Shown: piece by piece, positions 22,001 to 35,400 of the stretch
How positions within the stretch are numbered: the stretch's first letter is position 1
Layout: the number at the start of each line of letters is the position of its first letter
Assembly (NCBI RefSeq): GCF_949628215.1
Contig: NC_134281.1
Span: 38,796,512 to 38,860,511 of the forward strand
Source: Phalacrocorax aristotelis
Lineage: Eukaryota > Chordata > Aves > Suliformes > Phalacrocoracidae
Length of the DNA: 64,000 nucleotides
Direction: 5' to 3'
Position numbers and translations under genes: made by a program
Notes under the pieces: generated by a model
Told to the model about the DNA's origin: nothing
Seen by the model: the letters and a program-made list of their open reading frames with translations, nothing else
Database searches by the model: none

Positions 22001-25000
22001 TTGCAGACCATTGCTACTATGATCAACCACACATTGTATTCTGTTACTAGAAATATTGGCTGAAATTGCTGATTTCAAGGATAAGAAAATATATTTCAGC
22101 TGCTTCCTCGTGAATACTTACTTTGCTCCTCTCAAGGGTTCCTGCAGAAGGGGAGAGTGAAGGAGAGAGCACCACAGAGCAGATGCAGTTGTAACAGGTA
22201 AGTTCGGTGTACCCCAGGAAGATTTTACACATTGAAAAGCTTCTCTGCTAAAATGCTCTTTTTAAAATTTTTATTTATTTTTCTTCCCTGGCATCCATTT
22301 CATAGAAGATCAGATTTAAAACCAATTCGATTCTACGAGTTTTTGTTTGCCTAAATCAGTATCAAGTGTGGAATATAAAAACACCATCCTTAAAGATAAT
22401 GAGAAAGACAAAGTGTTAATGATGAGCCAGCTGGGGATAATGATGGATGCCAGGAGAGAATGAATGCAGGTAACAATTAAAATTTCCTTTTCTCTTGGAG
22501 ACTACTCACAATGCATAATTTATTTAAAATAGAATGCAGAAGACATTTGATAGGATGTTGTGCTAGCATATATGGAAGAACTAAGAATGACTCAGTAAGT
22601 CTTTTCCTTTAACTCCAGTTTATACAGCATACCAGTCCACAATAATGTTTTCCCCCACTGGAGAGAAAAAAAAAAAAAGCTATGTTACATTTATATTGCA
22701 GTTATTACTACCAGACTTATTGGGAAAGTCTGTAAACAATTTTAAAGTGGTGGTTTTATAACAAATACAGGCCTCCAGAGTTTAAGATTATATTGTTCCA
22801 AGTGACATAATCCCAAACATACCTGCTTTTTCAAATTTAAGTAGTTGATGAAAGCACACACTGAGTACCTGTTTCTTTTAACCTCCAGGAAGAGAGAGGC
22901 TGCATGAACCTTACCCTGCTCAGAACGTGTCCTGGACTTGGCCTTTCTCAACAGGGTAAGCATTTAGTTACAACCTTACCTGTAACTGAAAAGGCAGCCT
23001 CTTATAACTTAACGGGAAAACCATTCTGCTTGAAACTAGGATAGCTACGTAAGACAACAGAAGGCCACTTGCTAAAATTAATGTTAGTATTGCATTCCGT
23101 TACTGTGTATTAAAGCCAGTTAAAAGTACACAGTAGTGGAGTAGACATCCCCTACAGCATCTTGTTCTCTCATGCTCTACCCAAGAACAGGTGAAAGAGA
23201 GAGTTAACAGATTGGCGTGTTTTCAGTAACCATTCATTTTATTTTAAAAGGAAATAAGAGAGTTAAAATATGCAAACATATACTTCAGTGCAGATCAATT
23301 TATTAACAACTTAGAGACAGTTTGTGTTTCGTTATTAATCTTGTACTATCTTTCTCTGTCCCTAGATGTCACTATTCTGGAGACTCATCCACGCAAAACT
23401 AAACTGTAGATTTTCAGAAATTAACCAAACCAGTTCAGGTTTCTTTCCACTCTTCATTTAAACTAATGATAAATTGTTTTCATTTTTTGAAAAAGCTAGG
23501 TGTTATCATGCTGTTAGTGACTTGTATGACAAGTTTAGTTGCTTAACTTTTAATTCTATAATGAGCAGGAGTTAAAAGTTAACTAGCAATGGCAGTAATA
23601 CACAGAACTAAAGTGACAGAAGTTAAATCTTTGAACTTGCAAAATTTTTTTCTGCTGCAGGTACACACATTCTTGCCAAGTAGTTGTCTGGGGAGTACGT
23701 ATGGAGTAGCTGGATATTTGGACTTTAAATGTACATAAGTTCAATGCTGAAAGCCATGGATGAGATCAGCAGTATGGAATCAAGTAAACCCTTAGTCAGG
23801 CTTTGCAGGACTATGGGCAGCAGGCCACCTTCTAGCCCTGCACAGGGCGACCACAGCAGTGGTCTTCTGTGAATTCCTAGCTTGGTATTCACGTCACTAG
23901 CACAGCAGGGAATGGGGATGATCACCTCAGCTGTTACAGCAGGTTACGTGTGCATTTGTACAAAAAGCAGAAGGCTTGTAACTTCTACTTTAATAACATA
24001 CACCTCCACCGTAAAACAGCTGTCATTCTGAATTAAGGGTAGAATCAGTTTTAGATGTCAGAGACTATTGTGACTTTTGAATCAGTAATGATTTTAAGTG
24101 CAATGTAACGTTAAAAAAAATGATGAAAAAGGAGACAAAAGCACAGATGCATGTGTCAAAATATTTCTGGAAACGGTCTCTTTTATGAAGACAGTATTCC
24201 TTGTATATCGATTTGACAAGCCGTCCTTAAAACATCACTAACTTTGCATGTCCTAAAGAGTAGTGTATTGCAAGATGAAAACGTACGGGGGTTCAAGAAG
24301 GCATACCACAAATCCAGAGCTGAGCTGTAAAGTTCCAAGGGGGGGGGAAAGACAAGAATCATCAGTTTCTTCAGAAATTAAAACTATTCATGACAGTCAT
24401 CTACACTTATAAAAAAATAATAAAAGAAAGGTGGAAGCATAATAACATCAACTTGCCTAAACTTTAAGCAACTATTCAACTGCAGATGTAATCACAGAAA
24501 AAATGCAGAAGGTAGTTATGGTTGTTATAATGCAAATATAAAAAAACACATAAACTTCTAGCCAAAAAGCCAACTCACAAAATCAGGCAGCATTAGCAAA
24601 TGTCAGCAGGGGTAAAGAAAACAGCATTGAGTACATTTATTAATAAGCTTAATCAAGAGTACAGCTAATGCTGACCTGTTACTCGGAGTCAAAACTATAG
24701 GCAGTGAATACCAGAAAGCCAAACTAGAGCTTCACCTGTATCAGTTTTGTCCAAAAAACCCCAACCAAGCAAACAGAAAAGAAGTATGAACAAGTCACTA
24801 GTATAGTTAGTACCAAGGCGAACAAAAATAAGCTCCCTAGATTATTTCAAACTAAATGTTTTTGGGTAGCTTAGGCCTGCCGCTTTTTGTCCTAGGACAG
24901 TTGAGCCAGATAGCAACCTCTCCAAACCATTAACTCTTACTTTTGAGAGACACCAGGAGAAAGAAGAATTGATACAGTGCCTAGAGCCCAGGAAATAGGC

Positions 25001-25224
25001 AGAGGAAAGCCAGGGAATCCAATAATGCAGATTCATTTCAGTCTAATCATTTTATTCAAGAATTTTAAAATCTTAACTACACCAGCAATAACAAGAATAC
25101 AATGAGATTGTCAAATCAGCTCAACTTCCTTTTAGCAAGCATAACAGCTGCATGGGTGGTTAAGAAGTTGTACGTGTCACAGTCTGACATAAGCAAGACA
25201 GGGCAATAACCTAGGATAGAAAAG
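19031..25224. other. Convergent intergenic region, middle part
   Basis: AT-rich sequence with only short random open frames. No exon, RNA gene or recognisable repeat beyond short homopolymers, such as the A run near 22,667 and the G run near 24,341. Confidence 0.6.
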
Positions 25225-25960
25225 TTGGAAAATAAGCATTTGCAAGCAGTACACACAATACACTCTCCTGTTTGGAAAATGGAATTACAGAAGGATCAGG
25301 TTCTAGTCAGTATTTTAGTTAATTACCTGGATGACAGAAAAAACGAGATTCTTAGTGAATTTTTGACAACACAAAAGAGGCAGTACTGGGGAGCTCAGAA
25401 CTGGAATTCAAAATTATTTTCAAAACTCTAAAAAACATTAAGAAAGAAGTAGGGTGAAATTCAGTATGGCAAAATAGAAGCTGCTTACCTAGGTTGGAAT
25501 AATCTATGGAGAATGGTAAACAGGAGACAAGATAAGAGCTGGCCACAAATGGAGCTTGGAGTGTAGAATTATTAGAAGAAAAACAGTCATCATCCTGGAA
25601 CACACAGCAATGAGCAACTTATGTGCCCTAATCCTCCTGCTGAGCATCAGTAAAGGCTTGGCTAAAACCGAGTTTCGTGCTTCAAGACGATGGGCAAAGA
25701 AAACAGCACGGAAACAATTAGACATTTAGAAAACATGACTTGGTATGAAAAGCTCAATGAATCGGATTTGTTTGGCAGGGAGGAGATGACTGGGGATTTT
25801 CTTTTGTTGGAATTTTTTTTTTTGTTCCTAAGAAAGTGCCAGATTTCCTGTGGAGTCTGTAAAAATTTCTACTACTGGAGACATTTAAGAACATATTAGT
25901 CAAATATCTTCACTAGCAGTCCCTAAGAGATTTCATTGTGCCTTGAGATGAAAAGCAGAG
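25225..25960 (+). mobile_element. Ancient, decayed CR1/L3-like LINE remnant
   Basis: The + strand retains degraded CR1 ORF2 sequence in the expected order. An ILVNYLDDRKNEI stretch near 25,310 resembles the FxxFINDLDNGI region just before the FADD box. Then come GTGAAATTCAGTATGGCAAA and an ACCTAGGTTGGAATAATC stretch (25,454-25,504), resembling the region encoding EFNxxKCKVLHLG and following residues. Last is a segment near 25,718-25,770 resembling ENMTYEERLKELGLF. Frames are broken many times. It is on the opposite strand to, and much more diverged than, the CR1 at 16.5-19.0 kb. Identification rests on recalled CR1 consensus and the collinear order of weak matches. Confidence 0.6.
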
Positions 25961-28915
25961 TAGAGAATGCCTGAGTATTTTTCAGATTTACCTCTGTGTG
26001 AACACAAACCCATATTTCCAGTGAGCAGCTGGAATTTCAAAACATCTAGATTCTAGTATTTCATTTAATTGCAGAGTTTGAAATATTTCTAAAAGGTCTT
26101 GAAGATGCTGTAGCAATAGTCTATTTCTTTACTCTGAAAACTGAAATACTACCAACTTCTAATACTAAACAGATGTCCTTCAGAGGTTCTGTCAAGTTTG
26201 CACTAGGAGGATATTTTTCATCTATATTTCTCCCTCCTCCTACAGCAGGTTGAATATAATAAATTTAAAGTTTTATTTTGCAGTGTAGTTACTTGTTCCA
26301 GCACACAATAATATGTGACCAGACCCAACTTGCATTGGTTAGACAGGTCAGGGAAGGAAGGGGGAAAAGAGTGGAAGTCCATAGCCAGTCTTCTTGCACT
26401 ACTTTTGAGACACAACTTTAATTTTTTTAGTGATATTTCTTCCTTGAGAACCTCTTGATGCAAAATGTTTTGCATTGTTAGTTCTAGTTTGGATTTCTTA
26501 TGATATGTGGATTTCTTAAGATACTGAAACTATTAGCAAGTGCCATATGATCACCCTACCTTGTAGGCTAAACACTTTAGGATCAGAGAGAATACGTTAC
26601 AAATGCAGTTCTCTGCAAAAGCATCCACATAGCATACCATGAGGCAGGGCTCTACATTGCTGTCTGTTCAAGATAGGTCACCTTCAAGCAAGATGTTAAG
26701 ACCAATCTATTTCACATGCTAATTTCATACGACGTTTCAGTTTTAAATTGAACCTGTGCAGTCTAAAAGGTGCTGATTCAGCATACCACATGTTCCTGCT
26801 ATAGCTATAGCTGTGTTCTCTTCCTGTAAAAAGATCCCATGAATTTCCTCAGCATGGCAACATCCAAGTTACTCTTTTAAACAGCAAGAAGCAGTTAAGG
26901 ATGGCTCCGGGGTCAGAAGAGCTCGGCAACAAAGTCACAGATGCAAGCCAGCGCACAACCAGTAGAAAGAGACAAGCATTCAAACTTGCATGTCAGGCTA
27001 CAGCAACAGCTTCAGCTGAGAGCAGCAAATTAAAACTGTCCTTAGTTTTCCATATGCTTTGTCAGCCCCACACAACCTAACACCAGCTGCAGACAGCTGA
27101 AGTCAACCAGTAGCACAGGCCTGACATTCTCAAATGGAAGACTCAAAAGTCCAGATCCTCTACTATCCTCTTCCTATTTTCAACTCTACGTTTTCCCAGC
27201 CACACTTGCAAACAGCTGCTCAAGCATTCACAGTAACAAAAGATGAATTCTCCTGCTTCCTATTTCCATAGGGAAATGGGAAAATTGCTCCCCATTTACT
27301 TTAATCCTGCACTGACTTTGGAACTCAAAGGGGTGATTCATAAATAAGCTTAGCCTTACTTTGTTTCAGGCAACCTGAAGCTGCTTAGTCCTTCAAATTA
27401 GAGTGAATAATTACTTTTCTTTAAAAGGGCTTGACGCAAGTCAAGTTGCATTTTAAAACAAGACAACTGAATAGTATTTTAAATTGCCAAGTTATGTTAA
27501 GATCTAAATTAACATTATTTAGTGTTTAACTGGTAAAACTTCAGTAGTAAGCCTGTCCTTCTTGCGTATCAGACCCAACAAATGAACAAAAACCAGTTTG
27601 TCTACTGCTACGCATGCAGTTTTGTATCATGCAGATATACGGAGCTAGCTTAGGTACTGAAAACAACATACCGAATCCAGTATTCCACCCAGAGTATTTC
27701 ACTAAGAAGTTACGTATGTTAGAATAAAATGTGAAGTTGGTCAAGTTCCACAACACCCCATGCCTTTAGAGTTGGTTTTGGGTTTTTTTTTTTGGGGGGG
27801 GGGGGGGGGGACGGGACACACACCAACAAAACACAGCAGGATAATATTAGCCTAGACAAACCACTGTGCCAGTGCAAATATATTGCTTTTGCTACTCAGA
27901 TGAGCTCAGACATCTGCAAGAAGCACCTGAAACAATGCCAGCATTTAATTTTCAGGACTTGAATAATTCAGAGCTTGCCATTCAAGTTATGCTCTCAACA
28001 GCCATCTTCTTTCCGTGGTGGCAGGGAGAATACTACCTTTTCCACTTTGAAATGGTTCAACCAGGACAGTTAAGAGATTTGACAAAGTGGAGATACTAAC
28101 TCATAGTTGGGAGAGGAAAAAAGGACATGGATACACACACCTTCAAAAAGGTACGATTTCCTTCAGATGCAAGTAAAGTTTAGGTGTACAGATAAGATGG
28201 GTAGATCCTAAATCCTTGAAGCAAACTAGTCTGTGAAGACAAAAATCAGTTAAACGGATAGTATCCACAAACCTTTGTTCATCAAATCAGTGTATGAAAA
28301 CATGCTTTGCAATTAAGTGTTAGCACGTTAACAGTTTAAAACACAGTAGGCTGTTGTTCATTTGACCGAATTCGAGTATCTGTTCATATGTGGTTTGAGA
28401 CAGTATTTTAACTGACCTGAACTAGATTTTACTCTAAAAAATACAGACTGGTTTTTGCTTATTAGTTACCATCCTGCTTAACAAAATTGCAAGATAAAAC
28501 CACTGGAAAAAACAGAAGCTGAGGTAGTAAAAACTCAAAATTTTAAAAGCAGTCCTGAGTTTAGATTCTCCACTTGCCAACTTAAGTCACAGTTAAGAGT
28601 CTGTCCTATGCATCTAGCATTTCCCTTGCCTTGCAGGTGTGTACCCGCATCCTCAGGAGCGGCACTATTTTGCATATACTTACATTAAAGAGGTACCTAT
28701 TTGGGGTGTTTGAAGACCTAAGCTCATTAAAGGATTTTTTTTTTTTTTTAAATCGATTGAGACAGATACAAACACTCCTGAGTTTGGTGTAATGTACCTA
28801 GGTATCTCAGGGACCTTCTCTTAAAATCGAAGATTCAAGTTAAGCACTTCAACAAATGATCACAGTTCAGCCATAAACACAGCAACATTTTTGCTTCGCA
28901 TGCTACAGCAGAAAC
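25961..28915. other. Convergent intergenic region, right part
   Basis: No gene recognised. Apart from the T/G tract at 27,783-27,810 it is unremarkable AT-rich sequence leading to the LHX8 3' end. Confidence 0.6.
27783..27810. repeat. T11-G17 homopolymer junction
   Basis: Eleven T followed directly by seventeen G on the + strand, isolated in AT-rich sequence. Such G runs can form quadruplexes and are prone to sequencing and assembly error, so the exact length is uncertain. Confidence 0.9.
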
Positions 28916-28921
28916 TTTATT
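28916..28921 (-). terminator. LHX8: Candidate LHX8 polyadenylation signal
   Basis: AATAAA on the - strand (TTTATT on +) about 500 nt after the LHX8 stop, followed within about 30 nt by T/G-rich sequence. Another AATAAA at 28,953-28,958 lies just upstream and could serve instead. Confidence 0.45.
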
Positions 28922-29422
28922 CAGTTCATTCTGAAAATATTTGCAACCAAAATTTATTTTTGTAAACTCACAGAAATAAGCTTTAACATATAGGCTGTAT
29001 ACAACTCAAATACAGGTAATACTTTCAGCAATAACTTACAGATACAAACTAATGATAAACTACAATTTCACAAAGAATTGTAAACATTTTGCACAATTGT
29101 CAGTCCTTTCTTTTAGGCAAAGTGCTCTTTTGATGACAAATAAATTAACACACACATAGAACTAGAGTGGACTACTTCCAGACAATACAAAAAAAAGTGT
29201 TTAATAAGGCTTGTAAACAATGTAATAGTTATTTATGCAGAATCCATAAAAGTGTCTTGCAGGCTAAATATTCTTACATACCTGGGCAGCAAAAATGATC
29301 TTGAAAATGCTTTAAATGTTAAATAAAAAGTTAACATTAATATCTTTCCAATTATACTTTTAATACACAATAAATGACTTAAGGTTACATCCTTAACAGT
29401 TTATATCCCTGACAGAAAGGAA
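28916..29422 (-). other. LHX8: Probable LHX8 3' UTR
   Basis: AT-rich sequence between the LHX8 stop and the candidate poly-A signals. The extent is inferred from the signals only. Confidence 0.5.
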
Positions 29423-29499
29423 TTAGGTGTGACTTATTGGCAGTTGTGTCATTGAATGGGGTAGCAAAGGCTGGAGTCCAAGAGCTGTAGGTGAATGAG
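29423..29499 (-). CDS. LHX8: LHX8 coding exon 8 (C-terminus and stop)
   Basis: A 77-nt exon after a TTTTTGTAG acceptor. It encodes [20 protein letters not shown] and ISHT, then TAA (29,423-29,425). It differs from my recollection of the human tail at one position (Ala for Thr). Confidence 0.94.
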
Positions 29500-32400
29500 C
29501 TACAAAAACAGAAATATTTGCTGGTCAAGTTCAGAGGTAGAAAAAGATTTAAGCTAGTAAATCCCATTACCATTGGGTAATAGCAGTTCACTGGTCCCAA
29601 CCACTGCAGTATGCTGTTTTCCCTAGCCCGGCATTCACACTCTTCTTCCCACAGCCCACCTCACACCACTGCTTTCGTGAAAAATAAGCTCTGGCCACAC
29701 ATGTGGCTCAGAGTCTAGCTCTCCCACAACCTTCAGTCTCTCCTAATCACATATATGAGCCGAAGTTGTTGACTTCTGGGTCATAAGACATGCAATGGCT
29801 GAAACACAGTTTTGACCACCAGGCTCCCCCCACCATGTGTTACTGAGGGAAGCTTAAGTTTTCAGTGAAGCTGCTGGATTGAGTATACCTATAATCCTTG
29901 GGGTAAGAGCGAGCAAGTGGATGGTAAACAGTTTTCATTAAAATTATATATTATTACAAACGTGGCACAGGTATTTAAACAAAGTGTTTGATTTCTTATT
30001 ACTAGTATTCGTAGTTTGGAGGAAGCACAAGAAGTGGCCTTCATCATACCCAGATCTCCAGCTATGCTCTTACAGTGAAGGGCTACTGCTCAAAGAGGCA
30101 CAGTTCTTAATGAGGTGTACAGTATTAAGATACTCTATAAAGAAATACTACAAATTAAAAATCCATTAAGTTTCTTTAATCAGTACTTGGTAAACTGTTC
30201 CTGCTACAGTCAACAGAGATTTTGCTTGGATACACAAAGTTGTTATACCTACCATCCATATAGCTGTGTAGAGCAGTTAACATAGTCCCATCCTGGGGTA
30301 CGTATGCAGAGTATGCCATTTCTTCTAACATGGGTGGAGACAGCCTGGAGGGCTGAACTGCTGTGACAGGAGCAGTAGATGAATGATTAGGACTAACATG
30401 TTTCTTATGGCGTGCTCTGCAATTTTGAAACCACACCTGAAAAGAGGGGAAAAAAGTGTATATCATGTTGACAGATTGCATTCTGTTTCAATATTAGCAT
30501 AATAAAAGCCTCAGAGTTCTAACTTCAGCTGAATTCAGTAAATTAGTTGGGCCTTTAACATAACAATAACAGTCCAAACTAAGAAGTAGTCATTATAAGA
30601 CTACATGGTGCCTCAAACAAGTGTGGTCAAGTCAGGAAAGCTTCTGCAGCGAACAGCAGCCCACGGGCACGGTGAGGGGCTGCACAGCTCCCAGGGCAGG
30701 CATCCCGCCAGGCTGAGCAACGGCGTCCGCAGCTCCGCACCGCTGCTTAGGCTGCTGCCCCTAGGCAGGTAGTGGGACACAGCCACCTCCTCCGTGCCTG
30801 GACACTACTGACAGCGAAGCAGGTTTTTCACAGGATACCCATTTTCTGTTTCACATTGAGAATTGTGCAAGCTTCTATTTTTCTGGTTATTTTTGATCGC
30901 AGCTGCCAGATACCTAATTTCTACAGAAACACTCTGTCAATCTTCCAGGCTAGAATGAGCCAAGGGAACGGCAAACTTATTTTTATTTGTATAAACATAT
31001 AAATGTATAATTTATGTTCTATAAAAACTCGTATTTGTGTATGAAAAGAGCATGCTTATAATGTTTGCTGAGATGCACCTTCAAGCAAAGATGCTAAGTT
31101 TGTGTTTCTCAGTTTTGGATGGTATGGGTATATATTTTAACTCCACTCTGCAGAATAGATCACTAGATGGTCCCTTACTCCTAATGTGTTATACCACAAG
31201 CCATTTTCAGAAAGAGTGCAGGTCTTAAGAAGAGGCTATTACAGTCAGAAATTTATATTCAGAAGAGTGCTAATTTCTACACTATTTAGGCCGAGAAGTT
31301 TCTTCCTGGAATATTATTAATCCTCCACACAAAGTGCAAGAGGAATACAGCAAGTTTTCCAAATTACCATGTTTGTTCTAGACCTCTTCCCAGCTAAGGA
31401 TGTCATCTGAAGTGATGATAAAACTGCCAGATTAGCTCTTTTTCTGTCTCAGAATAACTACATGGAGAAAACTGTCATTAAGCATTTGCAATGGATGAGT
31501 ACCAGACTTCGTTAGTCAAAAAACTCAGCTGTTACCTGTATAACACGCCTGCTTAAGCCTGTTCTTTCTGCCAGTTTCTGAAGTGTTTGTGCATCTGGAT
31601 TGTTGTCCTGAGCAAACTGTGCTTGCATAACCTGAAAAGGCAAGATAAGAGATGGCAGTTTTTTGTATGCAGTCTGCAAAGCAGCATTAGAGACTCCTCT
31701 CAGACTGTGGTCGTACTGCTTGCCTGGTTTTAGGAAACTTAATCACTAGTCCCCAGACAGTCCCCAACGCATTATGGAAAAACCCCCCAGAGCCAAAATA
31801 CAAGCCCCTTACTATGAACTGAGACATTTACCAGAAATGAAAGAAATTAATTCTGCTTGGCAGTAGTAAAAAAATGGAGGAGGTGCTCTGTTACAATTGC
31901 ATTAAAAGGACTGTGGGAGAAAATTCCCTGCAAAGCAATTTCAACACGCTTGATAAAGAAATTGTCTATAGCAGCAGACCACAGCACACAGCATAAGGAA
32001 GGAATGAACTTTTATCCACCTCTCTGAACTTGTCAATTGCTATCTGCATCTTGCATTATATGGAGCAACTCAACCCTCTTCTCAGCTGCATGGAGGATGC
32101 AGACAACTGGGAAGCACTTTGTGCCTCATTTTCCTTTAACCGACCTGAGGAACACAGAGGCTCCATCTCAGCTGACCAGTACTACATAATAGTTTGGTTA
32201 CACTCATCAATTTACAGAAAATTGAAGTGAACGCTTGTCATTAGGATACAATTCACTGTTGTTGTTTTTTTAGGAAGTAGATGTCAACTTGGCCTGAATA
32301 CTGAACAGTTTTAGAGCCTGTAAGAGTTTACCTTATTTAAGGAAGTAATGTTTCATGGATTCCTGCAGGGTATCTTCAGCAACTTAGTAAACTGTAGTCT

Positions 32401-35400
32401 CTCATTTCTGAATTTTGTCCCTCCATGGACTGCAAATTTTGCCTGGCTTCATCTTTGAAGATTCAGACTACTTCTCTCCACATTCAGAAATGCTGAAGTT
32501 ATTTACTTTCCTACTGTTTCATACAGAGACATCAAAAACCATGGGCATCCTTTTGCCAAGTACTTCATGAGGTGTGTTACTACATGCTGCCACTCTGACA
32601 ATCACTTATCCCTCCGATGCATCTCTTGCTGGAGTGAAGTCTTATACCAGCATCAAGGACAGGTAGAGACAGGTGCACTGAGCAGATAGCAAGTGTCATT
32701 AAATAACAAGAGGCCCCAAGATCTCAAACACCTGCTGAAGTAGGTTACAATGTATTTAAAACAGGAAAAGAGGGAAACATGGAAGTTTTGTTGACAGCAA
32801 ACGGGAAGAAGCCCTGATTACAGTTCCTGCTCTGATGGCTGAGCCTATCTCCCATTCAACTACCGCTGGAGAAGAAAGTACCCTTTTGCAAAAGTTTGAG
32901 CTTGATGTCCAGAGCCCTGGCCCTGTACCCTTGTCAAATTATTGCTAACATGCTTGTTTTGCATTAACAACGCATTCTGCCTCCAGTCATGGCTCAAATA
33001 CCAAACCAAGCTTTGAACAGCCACATGCCGTGTTATATAGCACTGCTTAAATGCCTTAAATTCAAAGGCACATTATTAACTGAAAGCAGGAATGCATAGC
33101 TAGGGTTAGGTAGAAAGCCACAGCTTCCTTCACACTACAGGTTGAAACCTCTAAACCTGGTCTCACGGTCTCACCACTACCCCTTTCATGGGGAGCTGGC
33201 CCTAGTCATGACGGTTTTCCCCTGGAAAGCTAATTTAAGTGAAGCGGTGATCCAGAAGGTGAAATAACTCTTATTTGAGGCAGTCCAGCACTAACTCTTG
33301 CCAAAGTAGCGACAAGACACAAAGCCTTGAAAGCAGAGCAGATACAGACAATCCCCCTCCCTCTCCTTTCAGGGCAGGCTTGACCCTGCAGGAGGGGTTT
33401 TAATTTGGTACTTGCAGACTTCCTAGCTCCCACTTCCCTTACACCTGACCATGGAAAGGAACAGAACTAGTGGCTGAGCTAGTATAAAGGGATACTGGAA
33501 AAAACATACTTCAATAACACATGTTCAAGAACAAATTGGACAGTACAAGAATTGCTGCCAAGTCCTTCAAATGCACTTTCCCTGTATTTCACTCCACCCA
33601 GCTCTATGAAGAAAGTGGATTTTTTTTCCCCCTTAAAGTGTGCAGCATTAAATATTGAAGCTAGGTCTTGAAATACTACACCAAGACTATAATGACTTTA
33701 TATTTATATTTTTAACAGGCAAAGCTCAAAGACACTTTGACGAAATCAGCACGTGAAGCGTTTTGCAAGGGCTGGGAGAAGACAAGGAAGGAAAGTAAAG
33801 ATGAGTCCCTGTTGATAGTCTCTCTCCCTGGTGTACAGAAGTATAAGCCAATTCTATAAAATATGATTTAAAAAGCAAGTACTGAGGAGAACAGTCTTCA
33901 TCGCCCTTTTTCCTCTGAAGAAATAAATGCACAACTATTCCCCGTCTTCTCTATAAGCCAAAGCAAAACAAGAAAGTCACTCATGGGAGTCAACCTGTGT
34001 TCGCATGAATATAAACAGGTACCCACGATACTTACCTGTTTTGAAAACACAGTCTTTTGCAGCCCTTATTGTGCATTACAAAAGAATTCAAACCTCCATC
34101 CTGTTAACGTCTTGAAGTCATATACAGCACCCATCTTTAGTACAACTCTTCACATTACATAATTCTAAAAATATTTTGTCTTTATTATGTGCAGCGATGT
34201 AAATGCCTGATTAAATAGATTTCATCGAGCAATCAAAATAGAACAACCTTTTTGTTTCCACTCTGCAGAATTACTGGCTGCCCCCAGGGAAATAAAAAGC
34301 TTGAAGAGTAACTATTTCATATTAAACTGCTGAAGCTAACAAACAATTCCAGAAACATGCTGTGTCTTGATAGTTTATGAAATAGTTTAAAGCATGCAAG
34401 CTTTTTCTTCCCCCCCGCCCCCGACATGCATCCGATTTCCTATCGGTTCAGCACTTACGTCCTGAATAAACCTGAACTACGCAAGTTTTTAGCACTGTCT
34501 CTACCTGGAGTTGATCTGCTGTGAAGCTGGTCCGAGCTCTTTTTGCTGGTTTAGGATGATTAACATCTTGTTCTGTTAGTAATGCTCCTTCCACACTAAT
34601 CCCATTACCTGGAGCATTAAAAAGACAACAACGCCGTCTGCTAAACATTCAAAACAATGTTATCCATAAGTCAGACTGTCCTCCAAACAATAACTGACAG
34701 TACTTGGACAGCTGAATTTCAACTTTAAAAGAGTCATATTCTGTTCAAAGTCAAATTGATCTGGCACCATTACACATTACACCCAGGTGACTCCCTTGCA
34801 GGTGAGGGAAGGAATAGATCCAGCATGATATTTTATAAACTAGATACGCTCTTGCTTTCTTTTCCTTAGGATAGAAAGCAAATTATACAAACTTTAAAAA
34901 AATTAAAACATCAAATAACGCGCACATTATTTTAATGCGAGAACCTGTGCTTCCAGCCTCAGTAAAGCTTGGTAATTGCCTCTGAATAAGGACGATGAAA
35001 TAAAACCCAACAATTTTAATTAAAACTAAACCACAAACAGTCCTTAACAAAAGCAGTAGGTTACCGTTTTCGACTTCTCTTTTCAGATTGTCCAGCATGC
35101 AGTCGTAATGTACTCTACAAAGGACTTTCTCTTCAACCAAAGCAAATTCCTCTCCAGTAGAAAGCTGTCTTTTGCAGGAGAAGCATGCAAAGCACGCCAA
35201 GTGGTATACATTTCCTTTAGCCCTTCGGACCCAGTCAGTAGAATGAATGTGCCTCCCGCAGCGGGAGCAGCGGGTGCCATACCGCCTGCAAAAACAAAGG
35301 CAACAGGAGGCTGAAGGCACAGACGCTCACCGTCTTGGACTAAAGGGTGACTCCAGGAGGGTTCGAGGCGACCAGGATGTGGCAGCGCATCTGAGACCTG

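Noticed and set aside
34448..34648. Whole open frames around homeobox exons read as small proteins
   Set aside because: Only the parts between AG and GT sites are coding; flanking residues in these frames are intron sequence.
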